Assembly (NCBI RefSeq): GCF_030815415.1
Contig: NZ_JAUSWW010000001.1
Location: forward strand, 4,712,001 to 4,776,000
Source of the DNA: Streptomyces canus
GTDB taxonomy: Bacteria > Actinomycetota > Actinomycetes > Streptomycetales > Streptomycetaceae
Reading direction: 5' to 3'
DNA: 64,000 nt
Shown: positions 23,239-33,208 of the stretch, one piece after another
How positions within the stretch are numbered: the first letter of the stretch is position 1
How the letters are laid out: every line of letters starts with the position of its first letter
Translations under genes and position numbers: made by a program
Notes under the pieces: generated by a model
Database searches by the model: none
What the model was told of the DNA's origin: nothing
Seen by the model: only the letters and a program-made list of their open reading frames with translations

Positions 23239-25838
23239 CCGCACTCGAGACGCCGGCCGTCACCGCGCCGCAGCCGGCCCGCCCGACCCCGCACCAGGAG
23301 CCCCTGTGGCTCCTGCGCATCAACCCGCTGCTCCGCAGCCGTCTCGGGGATCCCGACCTCAGGGATCTCCTGGCCCGGCTCGCGGAGGCCGAACGCGTGG
23401 TGCGGTCGGCAGCCGAACAGTGCTCCGAGGAGCTCTACGCCCTCATCGGCACCACGGCCGACGACGGCGAGCGCGGCCGGCTCATCGCCGTACGCCGCGC
23501 CGTCCACAACGACCGACCCGTCAAGGACGTCCCGCCGACGGCGCCCTCGGTGTCCGGCTGGCTGCGGGCGACGGAGCTGCGCCGCGGACTGCGCGAGGAG
23601 GTGGCCCGCCACTACGAGCAGGCGGCGGACCGGGAACGCCGGACGCTCGCGGAGCTGCTCGGCGACGAGCACCTGCGCCGGTCGCTGGCCCTCGTCTCCC
23701 CCGAGGTGTACGAGGAGTCGGAGCGCTACCGCGCCGCGGTCGCGGGTCCGGACCGACTCTCCGCGCGCAGCCGCAAGTCGGAGCGGGGACTGATCCAGTA
23801 CGTCACGCGGGCCATGGTGCGCACCAGCCCGCTCGCCCGCTTCACCGCCGTCGGCATCGCCCGGCCCGGGCCCGGCGGAGTCGACCCGGGCGAGGTGGGC
23901 TTCGACGGCGCCACCGCCTTTCCGGGCCTGGACCGCGTCATGCTGGCCTACGTCCTCGGCGGCCTCAGCCCGGCCACGGGCGCCGCGCTGCTGAACGCCT
24001 GGGTGGCCCTGTCCCCCACCTCCGCCCTCGACGAGGGCCGGGACACGCTGTACTTCCTGCGGCCCACCGAATCCGGCTTCCAGCGGCTGTCGGCCCCGGT
24101 CAAGGGCGTCGTACGGGCGCTGGTCGACGCGACCGTCATGGGCCCAAGGCCGGTGCGCTCGGTGGTGGCGCACATCGCCGCGCAGACCGGGTGTGCGGCG
24201 CAGGACGCAGCGAAGGCCGTACTGCAGGCGGTCCACCAGGGCATCCTGTGCAGCTACGACGAGCCGGAGGACGGGGCCGCCGAGCTGTCGGCGCTGCTCA
24301 CCCGGCCCGGGACCCCGGGCTCCGCGCTGCTGGACGACGTCAGGTCCCGGCTGCCGCGCTTCGCGACCGGGCCCGCCGCTGACCGCAGGGCCGAACTCCG
24401 GGCGATCGAGGGGGACTTCGAGCAGCTCAGCCAACAGGCCCGGCGGCCCGCACGGGTCACGGTCGAGGAGGATTACGTCCTGTCCCCGCTCACCGTCGAC
24501 TCCAGCCGCTGGCGGCGTCCGCTGGCTGACGTCGGCGCGACGGTGGAGCTGTTGTCGGTGTTCGACTGGCTGCACGACGTACGCGTGATCACGACGGCCA
24601 CGTTCGTGCAGCGCTTCGGTGCCGGAGCGTCCGTTCCGCTCACCGAGCACGCCGAGTCCCTGGTCCAGGAGGTCTCCCGGCGGGCGGCCGTGATGGGCGA
24701 GTCGTACGCCCGGGGCGACGCGGACGCGCTGCGCGGACTCGGCACCGCGGACGGCAGCCTGGAGCAGCTGTTCGCCCTGCGCCGCCGGGTGATCGAGGAG
24801 ACCCAGTCCCGCATCACGAAGGCAGTGGACGGCGGAGCGCCCGACATCGCGCTGTCCGCGCAGGAGGCCGTCGAACTGACCGCAGACCTGCCGCGGCGCA
24901 TCCGCCAGGACCCGATGAGCTACGGGGTCATGGTGCAGGCCGCGGGCGAGCGGCTGGTGTTCAACGACGGGCTGCCCGGACACGGCATGCTGTACGCCCG
25001 GTTCCTGGACGCCGACCGGAAGCTGGGCGGCGATTCCCTCCCCCATCTGGCGCGGCGGCTCCTCGACCGGTACGCGTGGGACGGCGCCCGTGTGGTGGAG
25101 GATCTCGGGCTGCACCGCCTCAACGTGAACGCCCATCCAAGCATCCTCCCGGAGGGGCTGCGGCCCGACGACTGGTTCTCGCTGCGCCTGGTGCACGACA
25201 CGGAGTCCGACACGCTCGCCGTCGAGGACGCCGACGGACGGCGCATCCGCGTGCTGCCGCTGGGCACCGGCCACCCGGGGCTCTTCCCGCCACCGCTGTC
25301 CCTGGCCACGTCCCTGTCCACCGGCGGCCGGCTCAACAACGACCTGCTCGACGGCTGGCACCGGGCACAGCCCCGCGACCGGCGGCACACGCTGATGTGC
25401 CCCAGGATCTCGATCGGCGACGTCGTCCTGGCCAGGCGCCGCTGGTACGGCGGCGGGGAGCTGGCCTCGGCCGTGGGCGCCGGACCCGCGGAGCACGAGC
25501 GGCTGCTGGCGCTGACCGCCTGGCGCGCACATCACGGCGTTCCCGAGGAGGTCGTCGTCAAGACGGCGTTCGGGCAGGACTCGCCGCGGACCCTCGACCC
25601 GGCCGACGTACTGCCCCGCCGGCTCCAGCACAAGCCGCAGTACGTGGACCTCTCCAGTGCGCTGAGCACCCGGGTGCTGCCGAAGATGCTGGACCGCCGG
25701 GCGACGGAGGAAGAGGCCGTCAACTACCTGGAGGAGGCGCTGCCTTCGGTGGTGGGCGGGACGCACGCGCAGGAGTGGGTGGTGGAGATCGGACGCACCC
25801 CGGGCGGCCTGTTCCAGTACGAGGGAGACAACCGATGA
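23235..25838 (+). CDS. Split LanB-type dehydratase, glutamylation subunit (TbtB-like)
   Basis: 867 residues, matching the N-terminal domain of lantibiotic dehydratases, which uses glutamyl-tRNA to esterify Ser/Thr in the precursor. Features: an early WLLRINPLLRSRLGD, the SERGLIQYVTRAMVRTSPLARFTAVG segment over two stretches typical of the family, and the C-terminal PRRLQHKPQYVDLSS signature. It lacks the elimination domain, which is encoded separately at 31.0 kb, the arrangement seen in thiopeptide and goadsporin-type clusters. The ATG at 23235 overlaps the previous stop. The longer upstream open frame is antisense-like shadow sequence and not part of the protein. Confidence 0.88.
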   Translation: MTALETPAVTAPQPARPTPHQEPLWLLRINPLLRSRLGDPDLRDLLARLAEAERVVRSAAEQCSEELYALIGTTADDGERGRLIAVRRAVHNDRPVKDVPPTAPSVSGWLRATELRRGLREEVARHYEQAADRERRTLAELLGDEHLRRSLALVSPEVYEESERYRAAVAGPDRLSARSRKSERGLIQYVTRAMVRTSPLARFTAVGIARPGPGGVDPGEVGFDGATAFPGLDRVMLAYVLGGLSPATGAALLNAWVALSPTSALDEGRDTLYFLRPTESGFQRLSAPVKGVVRALVDATVMGPRPVRSVVAHIAAQTGCAAQDAAKAVLQAVHQGILCSYDEPEDGAAELSALLTRPGTPGSALLDDVRSRLPRFATGPAADRRAELRAIEGDFEQLSQQARRPARVTVEEDYVLSPLTVDSSRWRRPLADVGATVELLSVFDWLHDVRVITTATFVQRFGAGASVPLTEHAESLVQEVSRRAAVMGESYARGDADALRGLGTADGSLEQLFALRRRVIEETQSRITKAVDGGAPDIALSAQEAVELTADLPRRIRQDPMSYGVMVQAAGERLVFNDGLPGHGMLYARFLDADRKLGGDSLPHLARRLLDRYAWDGARVVEDLGLHRLNVNAHPSILPEGLRPDDWFSLRLVHDTESDTLAVEDADGRRIRVLPLGTGHPGLFPPPLSLATSLSTGGRLNNDLLDGWHRAQPRDRRHTLMCPRISIGDVVLARRRWYGGGELASAVGAGPAEHERLLALTAWRAHHGVPEEVVVKTAFGQDSPRTLDPADVLPRRLQHKPQYVDLSSALSTRVLPKMLDRRATEEEAVNYLEEALPSVVGGTHAQEWVVEIGRTPGGLFQYEGDNR

Positions 25839-27523
25839 GCATGAGAGCAAGGCCGTATCTGCACTGCGCACCGGTGCCGGGCGGGGTGTACTTCAGCGGC
25901 GCGCGGGCCCAGTTCGTCCTCAAGGGCTGGGACGGTCTGTTCAAGGTCGCGGACGTGTGTGTCCCGCTGCTCGAACGGGGCACGACCGAGGACGAGTTGG
26001 TGGCGGCGCTGGGCACGGAACGGGCGCGGCCCGTGGTGCGCCGGCTGACGGGCGGGCTGCGCGCGCACGGCATGCTGCTGGACGAGGACGTCCTGAGCGG
26101 GGCCGGGCCGAGCGACGAGGACCGCAAGCAGTACGCGGGCTCGCTCGCCTATCTGGAATCGGTGTGCGCCGATCCGTATGCGGTCTTCGCCAGGGTCCGC
26201 GCCGCCCGGGTCGCCCTGTTCGGACCGCCGGACGCGGTACGTCCGGCTTCCCGGGGCCTCGATCGTGCGGGGGTCGGCCAGGTGCTCACGCCGGACGTCG
26301 CCGAGTTCGGCGAGGCGGACGCCGTGATGTGGTGCGGCACCGACGAGGAGCTGCGGGCCGGATGGTTCCGGATCCACGGTGCCGGGCGGATACCGGACGG
26401 CGTGCCGGTCGTACCGGTCGTGCTCGACGACCGTGTGCTGCAGGCGGGCCCGGTCGTCCGGGACGCCGGCGGGTATCCGGTGCTGTTGGCTGTCCGAGGC
26501 AGGGTGCTCGGATGGGCCCGGGGCGAGGGGCTCGGGCCGGCCGCCCGGCCTGTCGCGGACGCGATGATCGGCGCGATCGCCGGCCAGCTGATGTTCGATG
26601 CCCTGGCGGGGATCGAGGAGGGCGGCGCGACGCACGTGGTGCACGGCGCCGAACTCGTCGCGGAACGCGTCCTCCTCGGCGCCGTCGGCACGGTGGACGA
26701 AGAGCCCCGGACGCTCGATGACGCACCCGCCGAACCGCTCCCCGACCCCGACGAGGCGATCGAGCGGGTCAACGCCCTCACTGCTCGCTGGAAGGGCCTG
26801 TTCACCCCGGCGCGCACGGAGCAGACCCTCCCTCAAATGCCCTTGGCTGTAAGGGAGATGGAGTTGCGGTCCGATATCCCGGGGCGGATCACCGTATGGG
26901 CGCCCGACCAGAGGTCCGCCACGGTAGGGGCCGCCCTTGAGGCGCTGCGGCGCTCGGGCACGACGGCCGAGGGTGAGACGGCTGCCGCCGGGCAGACGGT
27001 GGAACGCTGGCTCCTGGACGGGGTGTTGCGGCTGCTCGCCGACGAGGCGGAGCCCGCGCACACGGCTCCCGTGGAGAGCGAGGAGACGGCCCGTATCCGG
27101 CGGACCCTGCAGGACCGACAGCCGGAGCCGCTCACCGTCCGCCTGCTGCACGTTCCCGGCCTCGACTGGCGCCTGGCCCGCGTCGAACGCACCGACGGCG
27201 GCGAGGATTTGGGAGCGGCCTGGGCCCCCGACGGCGACACCGCGGTGCGCGAGGCGCTGAGTACGGCCCTGGCCCGGGCCCAGGTGAACGCCACCCGTGG
27301 CGCCGGGGCCGGTGTGCCCGCGCTGCGCACGGACTCCGTCAGCTCCGCGGCCGAGGAAGAGATCCGCTGGCTGCGCGAGCAGGCCGGCCGGCTCGCCGCG
27401 GCACGGGGCGTCCGCTACACGGGGCGTCCCCTGCGGGCGGACCTCGCGCTCGGCGAGATCCCCTTCTGGTCCGGCCCCGTCCGCGCCCGACAGCTCACCC
27501 AGGAGCCCCGCGATGCGCGATGA
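25835..27523 (+). CDS. Ocin-ThiF-like leader-binding partner of the cyclodehydratase (TbtF-like)
   Basis: 562 residues. The start MSMRARPYLHCAPVPGGVYF is followed by SGARAQFVLKGWDGLFKVAD, the beginning typical of ThiF-like partner proteins of azole RiPPs, where a RiPP recognition element binds the leader and presents the core to YcaO. The middle (about 120-260) is an E1-like alpha/beta domain without obvious adenylation residues, and no zinc tetracysteine is visible here. The C-terminal half is a further domain seen in thiopeptide-type members. It overlaps the YcaO gene by 11 bp and the previous gene by ATGA, so stoichiometric expression with YcaO is likely. Confidence 0.82.
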   Translation: MSMRARPYLHCAPVPGGVYFSGARAQFVLKGWDGLFKVADVCVPLLERGTTEDELVAALGTERARPVVRRLTGGLRAHGMLLDEDVLSGAGPSDEDRKQYAGSLAYLESVCADPYAVFARVRAARVALFGPPDAVRPASRGLDRAGVGQVLTPDVAEFGEADAVMWCGTDEELRAGWFRIHGAGRIPDGVPVVPVVLDDRVLQAGPVVRDAGGYPVLLAVRGRVLGWARGEGLGPAARPVADAMIGAIAGQLMFDALAGIEEGGATHVVHGAELVAERVLLGAVGTVDEEPRTLDDAPAEPLPDPDEAIERVNALTARWKGLFTPARTEQTLPQMPLAVREMELRSDIPGRITVWAPDQRSATVGAALEALRRSGTTAEGETAAAGQTVERWLLDGVLRLLADEAEPAHTAPVESEETARIRRTLQDRQPEPLTVRLLHVPGLDWRLARVERTDGGEDLGAAWAPDGDTAVREALSTALARAQVNATRGAGAGVPALRTDSVSSAAEEEIRWLREQAGRLAAARGVRYTGRPLRADLALGEIPFWSGPVRARQLTQEPRDAR

Positions 27524-29465
27524 ACAGCAGTACGGCCCCGGCATGACGGCGCTCCGCGACACCTCCTGGGAGGAGACGCTGCGGCGGATCGGCGGCGCGG
27601 TGGGCGCCACGGTCGCGCTGAACCGCGGCTGGGACCTGGCCTGGGAGCGGGCGCAGTGGGAGAAGAGCGCCGCGAACGGCGAGGAACTCGTCTCGGTCCG
27701 GGTCTACGACGACGAGGTGATCGTCGGTCCGCGGTGGGTGCCCGGCACGGACTCCGGCTGTGCGGCCTGCGCCGAGGTGCGGGAACGCAACACTGCCGAG
27801 CATCCCCTGGCGGACACCCTGGAGGCACCGCGCGTCGTTCCGCGCGCGTCCCGGCCCCTGCTGCCCGATCTGCTCGACGCTGCCTTGGAGAACCTGGCCG
27901 ATCATCCCCTGCGGCCGGGCGAGTTGTACGCGATCGGCAGCCAGTACGTGCGACGGCACCGCATCCCGCGCAGTTTCTTCTGCCCGGCGTGCGCCGACCA
28001 CGGAAAGGTGCTCGACGACGACTGGCGGCCCGCCCCTTTGGCGCTGCGCGCCGAACCACTCTCCCCGCAGGACCCGACGCGCGGCACCGGGGGCGCCCGC
28101 CTAGTGGAACCCGGCGCCCTGCGCGAGCGTCTGCTCGACGCCCGCTACGGACCGATCCAGGTCATCATGCGCGAATCGAACGTCCCGTTCGCCATGAGCA
28201 TGTGCCTGGCCCCCGACGCCGCCGCCCCGGGACACGGCCGCGCGGGCACGTTCGCCGAAGCCGACCCGGTCGGGATCATCGAAACCTACGAGCGGCTCGG
28301 CAGCTTCCCCTTCGACGCCCCGCTCCTGCTGGAGCGCACCTATCGCGAGGTGTCCGAGCACGCCCTGGATCCGGCCACCCTGGGCGAGCACACCGAGCAG
28401 CAGCTGACCCACCCGAGCTGCCAGGTGCTTCCGTACACGGCGGACACGCCCATGGACTGGGTGTGGGGTCACGACCTGGCCTCCGGCGAACCGCAACTGG
28501 TCCCCGCCGAGGCCGGTTTCTACCAGTACGAGCAGCGGTACAAGCTCTCCCGGCACGCGGCCCGGGCGGCACGCGTGACCGCACGGCAGGCGCGCGCGGA
28601 GGGCCGTACGCCCGAACCGGGCACCCTGCGCAAGTACTTCCACGACTCGTCGAGCGGCTGCGCGGCCGGAGCGAGCCTCGAGGAGGCCGCCCTGCACTCC
28701 CTGCTCGAACTCGCCGAACGGGACGCCTTTCTGCTGTCCTGGCACCGCCGGACACCGCTGCCCCGCATCACGAACGAGTCGATCACGGACCCGGAGAACC
28801 GGAGCCTCATCGACCTGATCCAGACCCGCGGCTTCGACGTGCACGTCCTCGTGGCCCGGCAGGACATCGACCTGCCGATCGTCTGGGTGCTCGTCGTGAA
28901 CCGCCGCAACCCGTTCCCCGCCACATACTCGTCCGGCGGCTCGGGAGCCAACCCGGACACCGCGATCCGCGGCGCCCTGCGCGAGGTCGCCCAGCTCGTC
29001 ACCAACAAGGTGCAGTGGAACCGCGAAGAGGCCGAGGGGATGCTCGACGACCCCTGGAAGCTGGTGGAGCTCGAACAGCATCCGCAGCTGTACACCCTCC
29101 CCGAGAAGCTGTCCCGGGTCACCGAGGTCCTCGGCGGCCCGGAGATCACCCTGCGGGAGGCCTTCCCCGGCTGGCCGGACGCCCTGCGCCGGGCCTCCGG
29201 CGGCACGGTGCGCGGCGCCCTGGACCATGTGCGCGGGCTGTACGCGGACGCCGGGCTCGACCGGATCGTGCTGGTGAACCAGACCACCCGCGAGCACACC
29301 GACATCGGTGTCGCGGTCGCCAAGGCCGTCGTCCCCGGCATTCTGCCGATGTGCTTCGGCCACGCGCAGCAGCGTCTGAGGAACCTGCCGCGTCTGACGG
29401 CCGCGCTGGCCGGGACACCGGAGGAGACCCGGGAAATCCCCTATGACCCGCACCCGTTCCCGTGA
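27513..29465 (+). CDS. YcaO-domain cyclodehydratase
   Basis: 650 residues. YcaO enzymes use ATP to cyclise Cys, Ser or Thr side chains onto the preceding carbonyl, giving azolines. Visible are an N-terminal CAAC (near 84) and CPAC (near 156) that could bind zinc, the nucleotide-binding block SGCAAGASLEEAALHSLLEL then AERDAFLLSWHRR, GGSGANPDTAIRGALREVAQ, and the PHPFP C-terminus (PxPxP type) that is conserved in azole-forming members. AGGAG seven bases before ATG 27513 sets the start, which lies inside the preceding gene. It works with the ThiF-like partner. With only two cysteines in the core, it would have to act on Ser/Thr to make more than two azoles. Confidence 0.93.
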   Translation: MRDEQQYGPGMTALRDTSWEETLRRIGGAVGATVALNRGWDLAWERAQWEKSAANGEELVSVRVYDDEVIVGPRWVPGTDSGCAACAEVRERNTAEHPLADTLEAPRVVPRASRPLLPDLLDAALENLADHPLRPGELYAIGSQYVRRHRIPRSFFCPACADHGKVLDDDWRPAPLALRAEPLSPQDPTRGTGGARLVEPGALRERLLDARYGPIQVIMRESNVPFAMSMCLAPDAAAPGHGRAGTFAEADPVGIIETYERLGSFPFDAPLLLERTYREVSEHALDPATLGEHTEQQLTHPSCQVLPYTADTPMDWVWGHDLASGEPQLVPAEAGFYQYEQRYKLSRHAARAARVTARQARAEGRTPEPGTLRKYFHDSSSGCAAGASLEEAALHSLLELAERDAFLLSWHRRTPLPRITNESITDPENRSLIDLIQTRGFDVHVLVARQDIDLPIVWVLVVNRRNPFPATYSSGGSGANPDTAIRGALREVAQLVTNKVQWNREEAEGMLDDPWKLVELEQHPQLYTLPEKLSRVTEVLGGPEITLREAFPGWPDALRRASGGTVRGALDHVRGLYADAGLDRIVLVNQTTREHTDIGVAVAKAVVPGILPMCFGHAQQRLRNLPRLTAALAGTPEETREIPYDPHPFP

Positions 29466-29502
29466 GCGGCCCGACGTGCGGTCGCGTCCCGAGGAGAGAC
29501 GC

Positions 29503-31035
29503 ATGAGCGAGACGACGACCGGTACGGTCCGGCGGGGCCCCGTGGACCTGCCGCCGCCGTTCGGCGACAACAACATCGAACGCGAGCCCCTGTGGTACGA
29601 GTACGGCGCCGGTTGCGATGAACCGCCCGTACCGCCCTGGACCTGGGTGGCGGAGCCGCCCATGACCTCGCACGTGGCCCCGCCCCCGCCCGCGTGCGTC
29701 CGCGGCGGACGGCGTACGGAACTGCCCCGGGGAACCGCGGAGTTGCTCGGCACGCTGCCCTTCCCGCACGGCCGGGCGGCCCCGTCCGACCCGGACGAGG
29801 CCCTGGCCCGTGCGCTCGTCGCGGCCTTCGGAGTGCAGTGGTCCGACCCGGAGAACGTCTACAACCCGCACCGCGGCTACGCCTCACCGCGCTGCCTCTA
29901 CCCGGTGCAGGTCTTCGTCGACGACGGTGAGCGCTGGCACCTGCTCGAACCCGAGCGGCACGCGCTCACCGCGCTCACCTCGGGCCGCCACCGCGGGCGG
30001 CACCGGCGAATCGCGCTGACCGGGAGGTACACGCGTATCCCCCGCGGCTACAAGTGGTTCCGCGGCTCGCTGGTGAACCTGGAACTCGGCATCACCCTGC
30101 GCTCCCTGGCGCTGGCCCTCGAACTGTTCGGGCTGTCGGGCCGGCTGGTGCTGCCGCACGAGGGCTCGGCAGGCCTGCTGGACGAACTCGGGCTGACGCC
30201 GAGCTGGGAATGGTCGCTGCCCCTCGTGATCGAGCTCGGGCCGGACGGTGTCGCCCGGTCCGCTGCCGAGCCGGAGCCGTCAGCAGTGCCCGAGGAGCGC
30301 CCGGAAGGCGCGGCGCTCAGGGATCTGGTGCGCGTCAACCGCGCCCAGGCGTTCACCGACCCCGCGGCCCCCGTGACCCCGGCCGTTCCGGCACATCTCC
30401 CGTCCACGCGCGGAGCGTCCGGGGACTGGGCGGAGCTGATGTGGCAGCGCAACTCCGGCCGTATGCCGCGCGGTCTGCTCGGCATGAGCGGCCGGCGCAC
30501 CCGGATGCCCGCCGGCTCCGTGCGGGACGCGATCCGCTGGCTCGGCGTACCGCCGCCCGGACCGACCCTGCGGGCCGTGTCCGAGCTGGTGACGGTCACC
30601 GCCGTGGTCCAGGACGTCGAAGGCCACGAGGACGGTATCCACCGCGTCCGCGACAGCGAGGCGGTCCTGCTGTCCGCGGACCGGACCGCGGCGGCCCGGC
30701 TGGAGGCGGAGTACGGGTACGGCCTCAGCACGGACGCCGGCTGCGACATCCGCAATGCCGCGGCGATCTGGTTCCTGTCGGTGAAGCCGCGCGAGCTGTT
30801 CGCCCGCTTCGGGCCGGGCGGGTGGAGCGCGGCGCAGTACTACTGCGGCTGGGCCCTGCACGGCCTGTGCCTGTCCGCCACGGCGCACGGGATGTTCGCC
30901 CGCCCGGTCCGCGCCTTCAACGAGATACCCACGCAGCGCATCCTCGGGCTGGAACCGGACGAGATGGTCGCGCTCGCCGCGGTGGCCGGCACCCCCAGGC
31001 ACGCGACCCATGAGCTGCTGGACATCAGAATCTGA
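29503..31035 (+). CDS. Second azoline dehydrogenase / nitroreductase-family protein (TbtE-like)
   Basis: 510 residues. The C-terminal half resembles the FMN nitroreductase fold of thiopeptide dehydrogenases: NAAAIWFLSVKPRELF, then YYCGWALHGLCLSATAHGMF and ARPVRAFNEIPTQRILGL, where a family would place flavin and substrate contacts. It probably oxidises thiazolines or oxazolines made by YcaO. ATG 29503 is preferred over ATG 29443 because GAGGAG lies six bases before it. The downstream gene overlaps its stop. With the SagB-type protein at 19.4 kb the cluster has two such enzymes, perhaps split between thiazoles and oxazoles or one serving a different oxidation. Confidence 0.75.
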   Translation: MSETTTGTVRRGPVDLPPPFGDNNIEREPLWYEYGAGCDEPPVPPWTWVAEPPMTSHVAPPPPACVRGGRRTELPRGTAELLGTLPFPHGRAAPSDPDEALARALVAAFGVQWSDPENVYNPHRGYASPRCLYPVQVFVDDGERWHLLEPERHALTALTSGRHRGRHRRIALTGRYTRIPRGYKWFRGSLVNLELGITLRSLALALELFGLSGRLVLPHEGSAGLLDELGLTPSWEWSLPLVIELGPDGVARSAAEPEPSAVPEERPEGAALRDLVRVNRAQAFTDPAAPVTPAVPAHLPSTRGASGDWAELMWQRNSGRMPRGLLGMSGRRTRMPAGSVRDAIRWLGVPPPGPTLRAVSELVTVTAVVQDVEGHEDGIHRVRDSEAVLLSADRTAAARLEAEYGYGLSTDAGCDIRNAAAIWFLSVKPRELFARFGPGGWSAAQYYCGWALHGLCLSATAHGMFARPVRAFNEIPTQRILGLEPDEMVALAAVAGTPRHATHELLDIRI

Positions 31036-31997
31036 TGGAGGAGAACGCCTTGGCACAGCAGACAGCGCCCGGCCACCTGGAGTCCGACGGCGACACGACG
31101 TCGCGTACGCACTGGAGTGCCTGGCATCTACATCTGGCCTCGAACGCACAGTCGCTGCTGGACCGGGTGGTGAACGACGTCGTCGCGCCGACAGTGCGAT
31201 CGCTCGACGACGCACCCTGGTTCTTCATCCGCTACTGGCAGGGCGGCCCCCATGTCCGACTGCGCGTGGGCGACTTGAGCCCGGCGGAATTCGACCGGGT
31301 GGAAGGGCTGCTGCGGGAGCGGCTGGAGAGCACGGGACAACCGGCCGCCGGTGAGAGCCCGTTCGGCGAGGACGCGTACCGGACCGAGGCACGCCTCCTC
31401 GCGCGCAGCGAGTACGGCGACGACGCGGACGTGGCGGCACTTCACGCCCCGGGCGTGCACCGCGCCGTCTACGAGCCGGAGACCGCACGCTACGGCGGCC
31501 CGCAGCTGATGCCGCGCACAGAACGGCTGTTCCAGCTGTCCAGCGAGCTGGTGCTCGCTCTGCTGCCGCACGTGTCGACTCCCCAGGCGCGTTCCGCTCT
31601 GGCCCTGCGCGCCACGGTCTCCGCGGCCGCCGCGCTCGGCGACGAGGCGGAGCAGGCCGCCTTCTACGCCAACAGTCTGCTGGCCTGGCGCTCCTGGGCG
31701 GCCGGATTCGGCTGCACCCAGGAGCAGTTGGACCAGCTGTGCCGTATCACCAGGACAGCCGCGAAGCCGCTCGATCCCGCGCAGCACGGCCCCTTCGGCG
31801 CCTGGCACGCGGCCCTGTCGGAGCTTGTCGGAGAGATCCGCACCACCACGACGACCGTCCCCGGACAGATCCTCGTCTCACACGTGCACATGCTCCACAA
31901 CCGTCTCGGCCGGACCCTCTTCGACGAACTGCGCACCTACGCCTGGCTGGCCGACGCCTTCCCGGCCGCCGAACCGGCCCACGGAGCCCGCCGATGA
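31035..31997 (+). CDS. LanB elimination-domain protein (TbtC-like, SpaB_C)
   Basis: 320 residues, the separate C-terminal domain of split lantibiotic dehydratases; it removes glutamate from glutamylated Ser/Thr to give dehydroalanine or dehydrobutyrine. Conserved blocks are WSAWHLHLASNAQSLLDRVV, FFIRYWQGGPHVRLRV and the C-terminal SHVHMLHNRLGRTLFDEL. ATG 31035 overlaps the previous stop (TGATG). A TTG at 31050 is a strong alternative because GGAGGA lies seven bases upstream. It partners the glutamylation protein at 23.2-25.8 kb. Confidence 0.88.
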   Translation: MEENALAQQTAPGHLESDGDTTSRTHWSAWHLHLASNAQSLLDRVVNDVVAPTVRSLDDAPWFFIRYWQGGPHVRLRVGDLSPAEFDRVEGLLRERLESTGQPAAGESPFGEDAYRTEARLLARSEYGDDADVAALHAPGVHRAVYEPETARYGGPQLMPRTERLFQLSSELVLALLPHVSTPQARSALALRATVSAAAALGDEAEQAAFYANSLLAWRSWAAGFGCTQEQLDQLCRITRTAAKPLDPAQHGPFGAWHAALSELVGEIRTTTTTVPGQILVSHVHMLHNRLGRTLFDELRTYAWLADAFPAAEPAHGARR

Positions 31998-33208
31998 CCG
32001 ACCAACCGCGTATCGCCGTGGTCGGTTCAGGCGTCGGAGGGCTGACCCTGGCCGCGGCCCTCGCCGCGTCGGGCACACGGTGCGAGGTGTTCGAACAGAC
32101 CCGCTCCATGGCGGAGATCGGAGCAGGGGTACAACTCGCCCCGAACGCCGCCCGCCACCTTCGCCGGCTCGGGCTCCAGCCCGCGCTGCGGGAGCTGGCC
32201 GTGGCCATCGAGGAGATGCGCGTGTACCACTGGGCGGGCGGACTGATCGCAGGCACTCCGTTCGGACTCGCGTGCGAGAAGCTGTACGGGGCGCCCTACT
32301 ACGCCGTACACCGCGCGGACCTTCAAGGGGCGCTGCTCCGGCTCGTCGGGCCGGAACCGCTGCGGCTCGGGCACAAGCTGCAGGGCGTCTCCCGCGACGG
32401 CGAGGACATGGTGCTCACCTTCGCGGACGGAACCACGCATCGCGCGGACCTCGTCGTGGGGGCCGACGGCATTCATTCGGTGGTCCGGGAGTCCCTCGTC
32501 CTCGACGCACCGGTGTTCTCCGGTCTCGGCGTCTTCCGGGGCCTCGTTCCGGTCGGCCGGTTGCCGGCCCCGGCACGCGAACCGCTGATCAGGATGTGGC
32601 TGGGTCCGGGTCGGCACTTCGTGTGTTACCCGGTGGCCGGTGGACGGCTGATGAGTTTCGCCGCGATCGCCCCGCTCGGCGAAGCCGGAGCGGAGTCCTG
32701 GTCGGCGGCCGGCGACCCCGCAGAACTGGTGGCGGCCTTCGACGGCTGGCACGGACTGGTCTCGGACATCACCCACGCCACCGACACGGTGCGCCGCTGG
32801 GCCCTGTACGACCGGCCGGAGCTGCATACCTGGTCTGCCAACCGGCTCACGGTGCTCGGCGATGCCGCGCACCCGATGCTTCCCTTCATGGCGCAGGGCG
32901 CGAACCAGGCCGTCGAGGACGCGGTGGAACTGGCCTCGCTGCTGGCCGGTGCCCGCCGCGACGAGGTACCCGACCTGCTCGCCAGGTACGAGAAGGCCCG
33001 CGCACCGCGTACGGCGGCCATACAGCAGGGCTCACGAGGTCATGCGGACTCCATGCACCTGGCCGACGGCCCGCAGCAACGCGAACGGGACCGGGCGATG
33101 CGCCGGGCCGCGGGCCTGACCGGACTGCGCGAGCGCGCATGGCTCTACGGCCATGAAGCCGGGGCGCCACGTCGTACGGACCAGGCAGGAACGGGAGTGG
33201 TGTCATGA
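31994..33208 (+). CDS. FAD-dependent monooxygenase 1 (salicylate hydroxylase-like)
   Basis: 404 residues, a single-component class A flavin hydroxylase. The Rossmann motif is GSGVGG in RIAVVGSGVGGLTLAAALA, the DG motif is ADLVVGADGIHS, and the GD motif is LTVLGDAAHPMLPFMAQGA. Enzymes of this fold hydroxylate phenols ortho or para to an amino or hydroxyl group, or replace a ring carboxylate by hydroxyl. In this cluster the 3,4-AHBA-derived ring is the obvious substrate, as for monooxygenases in manumycin- and platensimycin-type pathways. ATGA overlaps link it to the elimination gene before and the second monooxygenase after. Reaction and timing are inferred. Confidence 0.88.
   Translation: MTDQPRIAVVGSGVGGLTLAAALAASGTRCEVFEQTRSMAEIGAGVQLAPNAARHLRRLGLQPALRELAVAIEEMRVYHWAGGLIAGTPFGLACEKLYGAPYYAVHRADLQGALLRLVGPEPLRLGHKLQGVSRDGEDMVLTFADGTTHRADLVVGADGIHSVVRESLVLDAPVFSGLGVFRGLVPVGRLPAPAREPLIRMWLGPGRHFVCYPVAGGRLMSFAAIAPLGEAGAESWSAAGDPAELVAAFDGWHGLVSDITHATDTVRRWALYDRPELHTWSANRLTVLGDAAHPMLPFMAQGANQAVEDAVELASLLAGARRDEVPDLLARYEKARAPRTAAIQQGSRGHADSMHLADGPQQRERDRAMRRAAGLTGLRERAWLYGHEAGAPRRTDQAGTGVVS

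Noticed and set aside
21409..23244. Single 611-codon minus-strand frame covering the membrane protein and the antisense of the pyridine synthase gene
   Set aside because: Only the segment left of 21968 has membrane-protein character; the rest is opposite a well-supported gene.
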